A DNA stretch of 64,000 nt from JAXGZG01 sp050952065 (GTDB taxonomy: Bacteria; Bacillota; Sulfobacillia; Fermentithermobacillales; Fermentithermobacillaceae): assembly GCA_050952065.1 (NCBI GenBank), contig JBMNKF010000005.1, positions 89,443 through 153,442 of the forward strand. The letters run 5' to 3'. Positions 54,638 to 63,701 of the stretch are shown in pieces. The notes beneath the pieces are model-generated. The model saw only the letters and a program-made list of their open reading frames with translations. It was not told the DNA's origin and searched no databases. The position numbers and the translations under genes are program-made. Position 1 is the stretch's first letter. Every line of letters starts with the position of its first letter.

Positions 54638-55822
54638 GTGGAAAACAAGCAGTTCCAGGGGCTCGTCTTGGGGGTCCCCAAAGAGATCATGGCCGGGGAG
54701 AAACGTGTAGCTGCCATCCCAGACACTGTGAAGAAGTTAGTTTCAAACGGAGCTCGGGTGTTGGTAGAAACGGGCGCGGGTGAGGGATACTTCGCTTCAG
54801 ATCTCGACTACAAGCAGGTTGGAGCCGAAATCTTGGACGACCCTAAAGACGTCTACGCACACGCAGATGTCATCCTCAAGGTTAAAGAACCTCAATTCAA
54901 CGCATCAGAGAACATGCACGAAGTCGACATGATGCACGCAGGCCAAGTGCTTATTACGTTCCTGCATCCGGCCGCTCCTCCAAATCACGAGATGATCAAG
55001 AATCTGGCGGCCAAAGGTGTGACAAGCATCACGTTGGACGGTATTCCCAGGATCTCCAGGGCACAGTCCATGGACGCCCTGACCTCGATGAGCACTGTTG
55101 CAGGTTATAAGAGCGTCCTTATGGCGGCCAATCGTCTGGCTAAGTTCGCGCCCATGATCGGTACCGCCGTAGGCGTGGTTCCGCCATCAAACGTCCTGGT
55201 TGTTGGCGCCGGCGTCGCAGGGCTTCAGGCTATAGCCACTGCCAAGAGGCTTGGCGCCGTCGTACATGCCGCCGATATCAGGCCCGATGCATCTGAGCAC
55301 GCAAAAAGCCTTGGCGCCAGGGTAGTTGACACCGGCGTCCCAGCGGAGATCGCCATAGGCAAGGGCGGTTATGCCAATAGCCTTCCTGACGAATGGCTCT
55401 TGCGAGAGCGCGAAGCCATCAGGGATGCAGTTGTCCGGTCAGACATTGTGATTTTGACCGCTCTTGTTCCTGGCAGGCTTGCACCTGTTTTGATTACCGA
55501 AGAGATGGTCAGAAACATGAAGCGCGGGTCAGCTATTGTGGACGTCGCCATTGACCAAGGAGGCAATTGCGAACTCACCGTAGGGGGCGAGGTCATTGAG
55601 CGCTACGGAGTAAGCATCGACGGAACCAAGAATATCCCCGGTATGATGCCCGTGAGTTCAACTTGGATGTTCGCCAACAATGTCTACAACTTGCTCGCGG
55701 CATTCTGCAAAGACGGCAAGTTCGTGGTAGACCTCAATGATGAGATTATGGCCTCGTCCATAGTGACCAAAGACGGGGAACTGCTCCACGCGGGGGCACG
55801 TGAGGCTATGGGCCTCAAATAA
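54638..55822 (+). CDS. pntAA: NAD(P) transhydrogenase subunit alpha part 1 (domain I)
   Basis: 394 residues, the soluble NAD(H)-binding domain I of proton-translocating transhydrogenase. Contains PKEIMAGEKRVAAIPDT, RISRAQSMDAL (the Arg/Gln/Asp loop facing domain III) and the Rossmann glycine loop VLVVGAGVAGLQAIATAKRLG. GTG 54638 follows AAGGAGG. As in many Bacillota the alpha chain is split; part 2 follows after 19 bases. Confidence 0.95.
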   Translation: MENKQFQGLVLGVPKEIMAGEKRVAAIPDTVKKLVSNGARVLVETGAGEGYFASDLDYKQVGAEILDDPKDVYAHADVILKVKEPQFNASENMHEVDMMHAGQVLITFLHPAAPPNHEMIKNLAAKGVTSITLDGIPRISRAQSMDALTSMSTVAGYKSVLMAANRLAKFAPMIGTAVGVVPPSNVLVVGAGVAGLQAIATAKRLGAVVHAADIRPDASEHAKSLGARVVDTGVPAEIAIGKGGYANSLPDEWLLREREAIRDAVVRSDIVILTALVPGRLAPVLITEEMVRNMKRGSAIVDVAIDQGGNCELTVGGEVIERYGVSIDGTKNIPGMMPVSSTWMFANNVYNLLAAFCKDGKFVVDLNDEIMASSIVTKDGELLHAGAREAMGLK

Positions 55823-55841
55823 CACTGTTAGGAGTGCCGAA

Positions 55842-56114
55842 ATGAATGCCGTTTGGCTATTGGTTGTGTTTGCCGTGGCAAGCTGGCTAGGCTACAGGGT
55901 CATAAGCGAGGTACCGCCGCTTCTTCACACACCTCTCATGTCGGGTTCTAACGCAATATCTGGTGTGACGATCCTTGGCTCTTTAGTAGCGACTGCCCTA
56001 GCCAAGAGTACAGGAAACAAGACCCTCGGGTTTGTAGCAATTGCTTTGGCAACCATCAACCTTGTCGGGGGTTTTGTGGTCACCCACAGGATGCTTCGGA
56101 TGTTCAAGAACTAA
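55842..56114 (+). CDS. pntAB: NAD(P) transhydrogenase subunit alpha part 2 (membrane)
   Basis: 90 residues, three membrane helices. It carries the conserved SEVPPLLHTPLMSGSNAISG segment at the start of the membrane domain II and ends VVTHRMLRMFKN. AGGAG lies nine bases before ATG 55842. Part of the pntAA-pntAB-pntB operon. Confidence 0.95.
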   Translation: MNAVWLLVVFAVASWLGYRVISEVPPLLHTPLMSGSNAISGVTILGSLVATALAKSTGNKTLGFVAIALATINLVGGFVVTHRMLRMFKN

Positions 56115-56131
56115 ACGGACGAGGTGCAGTC

Positions 56132-58177
56132 GTGGACACTTACGCAGTGGTTTCTATTGTGCTGGCCGCCATGGTCTTGGGCGGGTTGAAGCTCATGAGT
56201 TCACCTAAGACCGCTGTTTTCGGCAACCTCTTGGGAGCGTTCAGCATGCTGGCTTCCGTGATTCTAGTTCTTTGGACCAATGACCTCCTCTTTCTGCCTC
56301 TTCTGTGGGTTGCCATGATGGTGGGCTCACTCGTGGGCGCGATCATTGGCCTAAATGTGACCATGATACAGATGCCGCAGATGGTTGCTCTTTTGAACGG
56401 ATTTGGTGGCGGAGCATCGGCTTTAGTGGCTTTGGTTGAGATTTTCGAGAAATCGGTAGGCATGGATCCATTCAGCAAGTTTACGGGCGAGCTGGCTCTC
56501 ATCGTGGGCGCCGTTACTTTGAGCGGCAGTCTTGTTGCGGCAGGCAAGCTTGACAGACGCCTCACTCAAAGGCCCGTTGTTCTGCCCAATCATGTGGCAC
56601 TATCCACTGGAAGCCTTGTGTTGATGGGGGGCCTCTCGGTTGCCAGTCTGTTTGCTGGTGCTACGGCTCTCGACGTGATTACAGCGTTAATCCTGGTATT
56701 GGGATTGAGTTATGGCGTTCTTTTCGCCGTCAGAGTGGGCGGGGCTGACATGCCGGTGACGATTTCGCTCCTGAACTCGTTTTCGGGACTCGCGGGCGCT
56801 ATATGCGGTTTCACCGTCCGGCAACCGTTGTTGGTCGCCATGGGCGCCATAGTTGGGGCTTCGGGACTGATTCTTACCCAGATCATGTGCAGGGCTATGA
56901 ATAGGTCGCTGGCTGATGTTTTAAGTGGTGCGACCCGTGCGACGTCTGAAGGTACGAAGGTAACGTTGCCCAAATCTTTACCGGAGTCTCCTGAGTACCA
57001 GGCGGCGCCTCAGGAGAACAAGAACGCTTCTTCGCAGGTGACGCGGGAGCCAGATATTACGTCGCTGCACAATGGGCCCTCTAGGCAGCCTCTGGAGGAC
57101 ATACTGAAGGCTGCCAAGAAGGTCATCATAGCTCCCGGTTACGGTATGGCTATAGCTCAAGCTCAATCCAAGGTAAGGGAGCTCATGGACGCCTTCTTGG
57201 AGAACGGTGCCCAAGTGAAATTCGCAGTTCACCCTGTGGCGGGGAGGATGCCCGGGCACATGAACGTCCTCTTGGCCGAAGTTGACGTGCCATACGAGCT
57301 CATGTGTGAGATGGACGATATAAATCCCCAATTCAAGGATACGGACCTCGGGATCGTGGTTGGCGCCTGTGACGTCGTGAACCCGGCCGCCAGCACCGCG
57401 GAGGGTACGCCCATTTATGGTATGCCCGTTCTCAAGATTGAAGAGTGCAAGAATGTGATTGTCTGCAACCTAGATACCAAACCCGGTTATTCAGGGGTTA
57501 ACAACACTTTGTATGATATGGAGCATGTCCGGTTGGTTTTGGGCGATGCCGCTGAAACGGTTAAGGATCTCACGGCGATGTTGAAAAGGGTGGACCCGGT
57601 TGTTCCCGAGGCAGAGGTTGATAACTCAGAAGGGTCAGTGGTGCCTTCAGATGAGGAGGAAACGCCAAAGAGAACTTTGGAAGACCTTCTGAAAGAAGCT
57701 AAGACAGTGGTCATAGTGCCGGGTTACGGCATGGCCATCGCTCAGGCTCAGTCGCAGGTCAAATCTCTTCTGGATGCTCTATCCGAAAGAGGGGCCCAGG
57801 TGAAGTTCGCAATCCACCCTGTGGCCGGGAGGATGCCCGGGCATATGAATGTCCTCTTGGCTGAGGTCGATGTCCCTTACGAACTCATGTGCCAGATGGA
57901 TGAGATCAATCCCGAATTCAAGAATACCGACCTTGGGATCGTGGTTGGAGCATGCGATGTTGTTAATCCTGCGGCCAACACGACTGAAGGCACGCCCATT
58001 TACGGCATGCCCGTTTTGAAGGTGGAGGAATGCAGGGACGTTATTGTCTGCAACCTAGACACTAAACCCGGCTATTCGGGAGTGGACAACACTCTGTACG
58101 ATATGGAGCATGTCCGGTTGGTCTTGGGGAACGCCGCTGAGACCGTTCAAAGACTAGTGGATATACTAACCAAATAG
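56132..58177 (+). CDS. pntB: NAD(P) transhydrogenase subunit beta with two tandem domain III copies
   Basis: 681 residues, against about 460 for usual PntB. Residues 1-270 are the membrane domain II. An extended linker follows, then two domain III (nucleotide-binding) copies with a constant 195-residue offset: GYGMAIAQAQ at 336 and 531, HPVAGRMPGHMNVLLAEVDV in both, GACDVVNPAA in both. An acidic linker (about 490-515) separates them. The Lys-Arg-Ser triad that holds the NADP 2'-phosphate in E. coli PntB is Asn-Leu-Asp in both copies (446-448, 641-643). The copies are highly similar at DNA level too, so the duplication is real and in frame. Confidence 0.93.
   Translation: MDTYAVVSIVLAAMVLGGLKLMSSPKTAVFGNLLGAFSMLASVILVLWTNDLLFLPLLWVAMMVGSLVGAIIGLNVTMIQMPQMVALLNGFGGGASALVALVEIFEKSVGMDPFSKFTGELALIVGAVTLSGSLVAAGKLDRRLTQRPVVLPNHVALSTGSLVLMGGLSVASLFAGATALDVITALILVLGLSYGVLFAVRVGGADMPVTISLLNSFSGLAGAICGFTVRQPLLVAMGAIVGASGLILTQIMCRAMNRSLADVLSGATRATSEGTKVTLPKSLPESPEYQAAPQENKNASSQVTREPDITSLHNGPSRQPLEDILKAAKKVIIAPGYGMAIAQAQSKVRELMDAFLENGAQVKFAVHPVAGRMPGHMNVLLAEVDVPYELMCEMDDINPQFKDTDLGIVVGACDVVNPAASTAEGTPIYGMPVLKIEECKNVIVCNLDTKPGYSGVNNTLYDMEHVRLVLGDAAETVKDLTAMLKRVDPVVPEAEVDNSEGSVVPSDEEETPKRTLEDLLKEAKTVVIVPGYGMAIAQAQSQVKSLLDALSERGAQVKFAIHPVAGRMPGHMNVLLAEVDVPYELMCQMDEINPEFKNTDLGIVVGACDVVNPAANTTEGTPIYGMPVLKVEECRDVIVCNLDTKPGYSGVDNTLYDMEHVRLVLGNAAETVQRLVDILTK
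57092..58174 (+). repeat. Internal 585-base duplication within pntB
   Basis: Domain III coding copies at about 57092-57594 and 57677-58174, aligned throughout with a 585-base shift. Long stretches such as CCTGTGGC-GGGAGGATGCCC are shared, with differences mainly at third positions. Confidence 0.9.
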
Positions 58178-58202
58178 GTTGTGGTGTTGTCTCAGAAAGA
58201 CG

Positions 58203-58226
58203 GACGCCCTCCGATCGGAGGGCGTC
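58203..58226 (+). terminator. Terminator of the pnt operon
   Basis: GACGCCCTCCG/CGGAGGGCGTC, 11-base perfect stem, followed by TTGGTT; 25 bases after the pntB stop. Confidence 0.75.
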
Positions 58227-58346
58227 TTGGTTAGGACGATCGGCTTGATTTGGAGGACGACAACGAGAACTCTTAAGCAGGAGTCACAGGCGGGGTTGGC
58301 GAAATCCCCGAATTACATTTTCATGGTTTGTTAGGAGAGTGAGCGC

Positions 58347-59495
58347 ATGCAGTATAGGAAGTTTGGAAAGCACGATGTGCAGGTCTCTGCACTCGGTTTC
58401 GGGCTCATGCGACTGCCCATTCTGAGGGACGACCCTTCAAAGGTCGACGAGAAAAAGACCGAAGAGATGGTGGATTATGCCATCGGTCAGGGGGTCAATT
58501 ACTTCGATACGGCGTATGTCTATCATCGTGGAGAGAGCGAGGTCGTTATCGGGAAAATCTTAAGAAAGGGCTATCGCGAGCGCGTTCACTTGGCCACCAA
58601 GTGCCCCAGCTGGATCATTGAGACGGCCCAGGACTACGATAAGTACTTTGGTATCCAACTGGAGAGACTCCAGACTGACCACATCGACATGTACCTTCTT
58701 CATGCCCTCGATAAGAGGCGGTGGCCGAAACTCTTGAAGGCGGGTGCGTTCGAATTCTTAGATAGGGCCAAATCAGATGGCAGGATCAGGTTTGCCGGTT
58801 TTTCATTTCACGACGATTTAGGAACTTTTAAGACCATTGTAGACTCATATGACTGGGATTTCTGTCAGATCCAGTACAACTACCTTGACGAGGAGTTCCA
58901 GGCAGGCACCCAAGGACTGAAGTACGCCAGCGAAAGAGGTTTGGCGGTTGTGATCATGGAACCCCTCAGAGGTGGGAGGCTTGCTCAGAATCTTCCTCCC
59001 GAGGTCCAGGCGGTTTGGACTAAGGCGGAGCCGGCAAGAAAGCCTGCAGACTGGGGTTTGCGCTGGGTGTGGAATCATCCCGAAGTCAGTGTGGTCCTGA
59101 GCGGCATGGGCGAAATGTGGCAGGTTGTGGAAAACGTGAACACCGCAAAATCGGCTTTGCCCAACTCTCTGACTCCCGAAGAATTGAGCGTTTACGAAGG
59201 GGCTAAAGACGCATTTCGTAGCCGGATCAGGATTGGGTGCACTGGGTGTGAGTATTGTCTGCCTTGCCCTCAGATGATTAACATACCCGAGTGGTTCCAG
59301 TCCTACAACTACGCTTGCATGTTGGGTACGCTCTCGTCTTTTGGCAATGACTATGAAAGGATGAGGACAGACTATGGGGATCTTGCCGACTGCGCAAAGT
59401 GTGGTCAGTGTGAGGAAGCGTGCCCTCAGAGTCTGGCTATCAGGGATCATCTCGATGAGATCTTGACGCACTTTCGGAAGTCTCCGGAGTCTTAG
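58347..59495 (+). CDS. Aldo/keto reductase with C-terminal 4Fe-4S domain
   Basis: 382 residues. TIM-barrel AKR domain (1-290) with YFDTAYVYHRGESE holding the catalytic Asp/Tyr and Lys in LATKCPSW. The tail has CTGCEYCLPCPQ and CAKCGQCEEACPQ, cysteine motifs for iron-sulfur binding. This fusion type is common in anaerobes; physiological substrates are mostly unknown. GGAGAG precedes ATG 58347. Confidence 0.9.
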   Translation: MQYRKFGKHDVQVSALGFGLMRLPILRDDPSKVDEKKTEEMVDYAIGQGVNYFDTAYVYHRGESEVVIGKILRKGYRERVHLATKCPSWIIETAQDYDKYFGIQLERLQTDHIDMYLLHALDKRRWPKLLKAGAFEFLDRAKSDGRIRFAGFSFHDDLGTFKTIVDSYDWDFCQIQYNYLDEEFQAGTQGLKYASERGLAVVIMEPLRGGRLAQNLPPEVQAVWTKAEPARKPADWGLRWVWNHPEVSVVLSGMGEMWQVVENVNTAKSALPNSLTPEELSVYEGAKDAFRSRIRIGCTGCEYCLPCPQMINIPEWFQSYNYACMLGTLSSFGNDYERMRTDYGDLADCAKCGQCEEACPQSLAIRDHLDEILTHFRKSPES

Positions 59496-59526
59496 GTGGA
59501 AGGAACCCAATGACGGAGGTTGGCAG

Positions 59527-60430
59527 ATGAGAACAACACGGGTAATGGTGGTGGGCTACGGGCACGTAGGCAAAGAAGCGGCACTGTGTGTGCGTCAAGC
59601 AGATGATATGGAGTTGGCTGGGATCGTCGATATACGCCATAGGATCAATGGGGATGTCGGCTGCCCTGTGGTGACGGGAATTCACGAGATCGAGGCCTTG
59701 GGTCAGGTGGACGTCGCCATCTTAGCCACGCCGTCTCGCGCCGTTCCTTCTGTTGCCCCTAGCTACCTGCAAAAAGGCATAAACACGGTAGACTGCTATG
59801 ACATCCACGGCGATTCACTGATAAGTCTCAGAAGGGACCTCCACCAACAGGCCGAAAAAGGCGGCAGCGTCGCCATAACTACAGCAGGTTGGGATCCTGG
59901 CACAAACTCGATAGTGCGGATTTTGTTCCAGGCCATGGCCCCGCGGGGGCTAACATATACCAACTACGGACCGGGTATGAGTATGGGACACACTGTGGCA
60001 GCAAAAGCGATCCCGGGCGTTAGGCGCTGCGCTGTCTCTAACTATACCTAAAGGTTCTGGGCAACACAGGCGAGATGTATATGTTGAACTGGAAGATGGC
60101 GTCGAGTTTTCTCAGGTAGAGAGAGCCATATTGGAAGATCCGTATTTCCAGAAAGATGAGACTCGTATAGTCCAGGTGCCCAGCGTCACTGAGCTGGAGA
60201 CTACGGGGCACGGGGTCTTGTTGCAGCGATACGGCGGTTCGGGCTCCGCAGAGAATCAGGAACTCGAGCTTCGTCTCCGGGTGACGAATCCTTCCCTTAC
60301 GGGTCAGATAATGGCGGCAGCCGCCAGGGCTTCGACTCATCTTACGCCCGGGGCGTACACCTTGGCTGAGATTCCCCCCATCCTGCTTCTGGCCGGAGAC
60401 AGGGAAGACCTTCTTAGGAGGTTGACCTAG
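59527..60430 (+). pseudogene. ddh: Meso-diaminopimelate dehydrogenase, one frameshift
   Basis: ATG 59527 after GGAGG. The N-terminal NADP domain starts VMVVGYGHVGKEAALCV, with TAGWDPGTNSIVRILFQA and YGPGMSMGHTVAAKAIPGV as in Ddh. The frame stops at TAA about 60049 after a net +1 (or -2) change near 60033-60041; the correct frame continues TIPKGSGQHRRDVYVELEDG to 60430, giving about 300 residues. The enzyme would make meso-diaminopimelate in one step for lysine and cell wall. A consensus error or a recent mutation. Confidence 0.85.
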
Positions 60431-60439
60431 CAGTCCGGC

Positions 60440-61099
60440 TTAGTCGTGAATTACCACCTTGGTCTCGGCCGGAATATTGTCGTATATCCACTTGGCGTCC
60501 TCAACGGGGAGGCGGACGCATCCGTGTGATGCCGGAGTGCCCAACTTGGCTTCTTCCTCCGGTATTATCTCTTTGTTTGCGTCCATCGCGACTGAATGGA
60601 ATAGGTAGATGCCCCAGTCTTTGAAGGAGACCCAGTATTTGGCCCCCATCTTGTATTTGTCGTTGAAAAACCATTCACCCCGGTTCTGGATCTTGAACTC
60701 CCCGAGGGGAGTCTCTTTGCCTTCGATCCCGGTAGAACAAATCATGTCCTTGACCACTTCGTCGCCCCTCATTATTCTGACCCGCTGAAGGGTGACGTCT
60801 ACGTCGATAACGTAGGTGTCTTTTGTAACGGAGTTGGCTCCCTCCAAAGTCTCCCGGGGCTCCTCCTCTCGAGGCTCCTGGGTTCCTTCTGTCTCGGAAC
60901 CTATCTCCGGGCCAACAGGGTCCGTTTCTGTTTCTTCATCCGGTCCATCAGGCAGATTCCCTTGGTCTCTCTCGAACCAACCGAAAACGGGTATCCATCC
61001 AGCCGGCGCGTTTTCTGCTGATCTTCTGCCTGCACAGGCTCCAAAAGCGACACCTAACAACAGAATGATGACACCTGCTACAGATAATCTGCGAAGCAT
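60440..61099 (-). CDS. L,D-transpeptidase (YkuD) lipoprotein
   Basis: 219 residues. Signal peptide with a lipobox-like FGAC, an acidic linker (about 45-85), then the YkuD domain with YLFHSVAMD and the catalytic ASHGCVRL. Acts on peptidoglycan stem peptides outside the membrane, or as a carboxypeptidase. AGGAGG lies before ATG 61099. Its neighbour, the diaminopimelate dehydrogenase gene, is convergent and related in cell-wall biology. Confidence 0.9.
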   Translation of the reverse strand: MLRRLSVAGVIILLLGVAFGACAGRRSAENAPAGWIPVFGWFERDQGNLPDGPDEETETDPVGPEIGSETEGTQEPREEEPRETLEGANSVTKDTYVIDVDVTLQRVRIMRGDEVVKDMICSTGIEGKETPLGEFKIQNRGEWFFNDKYKMGAKYWVSFKDWGIYLFHSVAMDANKEIIPEEEAKLGTPASHGCVRLPVEDAKWIYDNIPAETKVVIHD

Positions 61100-61251
61100 T
61101 CCATACCTCCTGGAAAACAGCCATGAACTACCGCATATTCTAGTCCATGATTATGTGACGGTCAAAGGACTTCCCCCCTAGAGGAGTCCTGGACTCAGGC
61201 AGAGAATTCCTTTGACAATCATGTCGCGTTGCGGGCAAGGAGGCATCCCGG

Positions 61252-62625
61252 TTGTCAGACCTCGATGGGCTTATAGTGTTGCAGTGTCCGCTGCGGTACA
61301 GGCTTACTGTAGCGCCTCGCGATGACGGTCCCGGAACCGGTTTCACGCAAGGTGAGGGAGAAGCTGAGGGCAGGCTTCTGAAGGAGACTCTGGAAGTCTG
61401 GCCAGTTCTGGGAGAACCGTTGAGCGTGTCGTACCGAGAAATCATCGAGATCCAAGAGGGTGACTACCGGTTCAAGGTCATTCTGGGGGATGGCCAGATG
61501 TTGGAACTCTCTGAGATGGGATACCGGTACGAGGACTTTCTCGAAAACTTGATCCGCTTGCGCAATGAACTCCGACTTAGCGACATGCTCATGGACGAAT
61601 CTGTGATTGTCCCAAGAATAGCCGGTCGTTTTCGAGAAGTCGATCAGGCTCAGGGCTATTCGGGCGACTGTTCAGTTCGCCTATACGAAAGAGCCCTGGT
61701 GATCATCCCTCGCGTTTCTGATCCTGTGAGGATCCCCCTAACCTTCATATCTCAAGTGTCAGAAATCGATTACGCTCTGCGAGTGGACACCCAGTTTGGG
61801 CAGTCCTATGTCTTCAGTCAGATGGGCGAAGGTCTTGACCTCCTGAAGCGAAGCCTTTCCAAAGCCCTGAACGATATGAGGTCACGGGCGATGTCGATTT
61901 GTCGAGACATACTGCCCAACGCCCCTGCAAAGACCCTGTGGGCATTGGCCAAACACATGGAGGAGGGCAAAGCCGCGAGAAAGCGCGACATTTCTGCCAT
62001 ATCAACTACCTTCTGGAGCCAGATGGAGAAGCGACTGGCGTCTTCAGACATTTGGGATTCATATGAGCATCTCAAGTCTCTTTCTATAGATCATGAAATG
62101 TGCATAGGGTTCAAACGAGGTCTCATGCCGCGGAGGGAAGAAGATGACTACCTGTGGTTCTTGGCCCCTATTGCGGGAGATGGGACCCGAGGCGGAAACG
62201 CTCTTGCAATGGAGGCCACGTTAAGCCTTGGCAGCGGTAGGGCTACTTACTTTTTCCGCATTATGAGCCGGGGCGAGTTCCGGGTTGCAGACAATGAGCG
62301 TCTCCTGGATGAAGTCCGGAGGGCTATCGAGATAGTGAGCCGCAGCATGATCGACATCAACTTTAGGCGAGAACCGATCTATCTGCCTTACGACCGCCTT
62401 CTTGAGCCCAGGTACGCACGGTATCTTTCGGCTCTCGATCTCTTGCCGTCCCTCAGAGTATTGCGGAACCTATTCATAGGCAGGGTCCCGCACGTTACTC
62501 CAGAGCAGTGGAAGAAAGACGTAGAGGCTCTTCTGGCTTTCAACGTGAGAGTCGCTGGGGACGACGAAAAGTGGCAAAGGACCAAGGGCGGTCATGTTGA
62601 GGACTACGACGAAGTCTTGGAATGA
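61252..62625 (+). CDS. Protein of unknown function, first gene of a zinc-ribbon cluster
   Basis: 457 residues, no signal peptide or membrane helix. The first 200 residues look like two similar beta-rich units (LKETLEVWPVLGEPLSVSYR and VRLYERALVIIPRVSDPVRI both follow a strand-turn-strand pattern, each ending in a helical YEDFLENLIRLRN or LLKRSLSKALND), perhaps PH-like. A helical C-terminal part follows. I know no family function. TTG 61252 is set by AAGGAGG eight bases upstream. The next two genes code zinc-ribbon proteins. Confidence 0.65.
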   Translation: MSDLDGLIVLQCPLRYRLTVAPRDDGPGTGFTQGEGEAEGRLLKETLEVWPVLGEPLSVSYREIIEIQEGDYRFKVILGDGQMLELSEMGYRYEDFLENLIRLRNELRLSDMLMDESVIVPRIAGRFREVDQAQGYSGDCSVRLYERALVIIPRVSDPVRIPLTFISQVSEIDYALRVDTQFGQSYVFSQMGEGLDLLKRSLSKALNDMRSRAMSICRDILPNAPAKTLWALAKHMEEGKAARKRDISAISTTFWSQMEKRLASSDIWDSYEHLKSLSIDHEMCIGFKRGLMPRREEDDYLWFLAPIAGDGTRGGNALAMEATLSLGSGRATYFFRIMSRGEFRVADNERLLDEVRRAIEIVSRSMIDINFRREPIYLPYDRLLEPRYARYLSALDLLPSLRVLRNLFIGRVPHVTPEQWKKDVEALLAFNVRVAGDDEKWQRTKGGHVEDYDEVLE

Positions 62626-62673
62626 GTGTCGGGGCCGGTCTAGTTACGACTCCGGCTAGGAGGAATGAGTAGT

Positions 62674-62970
62674 ATGCCTGGTTACATGCACCCTTGTCGT
62701 TATTGCGGAGCCCTTGTGCCTCCAGATGCCAAGGTCTGTCCCGCATGCGGTAAAACGAATCCCGCAGGGCCTTTGCGGTGCCCACAGTGTCGCAGCCCTA
62801 TTAGGAAGGGGTGGGTTGCCTGCAGTCACTGTGGTTTGGGCCTGAACATCGTGTGCCCGTCGTGCTCCAAGGACACGTTTTACGGAGACCATTGCGATCA
62901 TTGCGGGGCAAAGTTAGCGCCGCCTCCTGATCCCGAGTCGGAAGAGAGCTCTCGCCGGCGGCGCAAGTGA
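62674..62970 (+). CDS. Zinc-ribbon protein
   Basis: 98 residues, almost entirely three zinc ribbons: CRYCGALVPPDAKVCPACG, CPQCRSPIRKGWVACSHCG and CPSCSKDTFYGDHCDHCG. A basic tail SSRRRRK ends it. ATG 62674 is preferred over ATG 62665, which is too near the AGGAGG site. Such proteins act as adaptors or RNA/protein-binding modules; nothing more can be said. Confidence 0.75.
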   Translation: MPGYMHPCRYCGALVPPDAKVCPACGKTNPAGPLRCPQCRSPIRKGWVACSHCGLGLNIVCPSCSKDTFYGDHCDHCGAKLAPPPDPESEESSRRRRK

Positions 62971-63013
62971 AGGACACATGCAGTCAGGTTAAGATTCACG
63001 AGGAGGGGTAGAA

Positions 63014-63679
63014 GTGGCTTTCACGGCGTTTACCGACAATTACGCTGACAACAGTACTGACGCAGGTTTCCAATTCACGTTTTACTGTCAGATCTGCCAC
63101 GAAGGCTACAAGAGCAAGTTCATCGAGTCAAAAACCTATAAGAAAGCGGGGGTTTTCAGGAACGTAGGGAGAGTTGCGGGCATAGCCGGTTCTCTTATCG
63201 GAAAGCACAATCTAGGCTGGAACATTGAGCGCGGTTCCGATTTGTTGGGCGAAAGGTTTCAAGGAATGTCCCCGGAATGGCACCGGGAGCACGAGAGGGC
63301 TTTTGAACTGGCGCAAAACGAGGCAAAGGGGCACTTCCATCGTTGTCCCAAGTGCACAAGGTGGGTATGCGAGAACGACTGGAACGAACAGGCGGGTCTT
63401 TGCATAGAGTGCGCGCCAAGAGAGGCGGTTGAAGTAGCGGCCGCTCGAGCTCAGAAGATGGTTACCGATATCCGCGAGAAGGCCGATACGACCCAGGTGT
63501 TCACCGGCGAGGTCGAGGCCAGGACTACTCTGTGCCCCATGTGCGGAAAGCCGGCAGGCCAAGGCAAGTTCTGCGTGAACTGCGGAAGCAGGTTGGACAT
63601 GCAGAAGTGTCCCAGATGCGGGGCCAAGAACTCGGCAGAATCGAGGTTTTGCGGGGAATGTGGAATGCGTCTGGAGTAG
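63014..63679 (+). CDS. Zinc-ribbon protein with N-terminal treble-clef-like part
   Basis: 221 residues. An N-terminal segment with FYCQICHEGYKSKFIES, a glycine-rich stretch VGRVAGIAGSLIGK, CPKCTRWVCENDW plus CIECAP in the middle, a short coiled segment, and two C-terminal ribbons (CPMCGKPAGQGKFCVNCG, CPRCGAKNSAESRFCGECG). GTG 63014 follows GAGGAGGGG. Probably one operon with the previous two genes. Confidence 0.75.
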   Translation: MAFTAFTDNYADNSTDAGFQFTFYCQICHEGYKSKFIESKTYKKAGVFRNVGRVAGIAGSLIGKHNLGWNIERGSDLLGERFQGMSPEWHREHERAFELAQNEAKGHFHRCPKCTRWVCENDWNEQAGLCIECAPREAVEVAAARAQKMVTDIREKADTTQVFTGEVEARTTLCPMCGKPAGQGKFCVNCGSRLDMQKCPRCGAKNSAESRFCGECGMRLE

Positions 63680-63701
63680 GTGTGGGCAGGTCCTGATTTT
63701 C

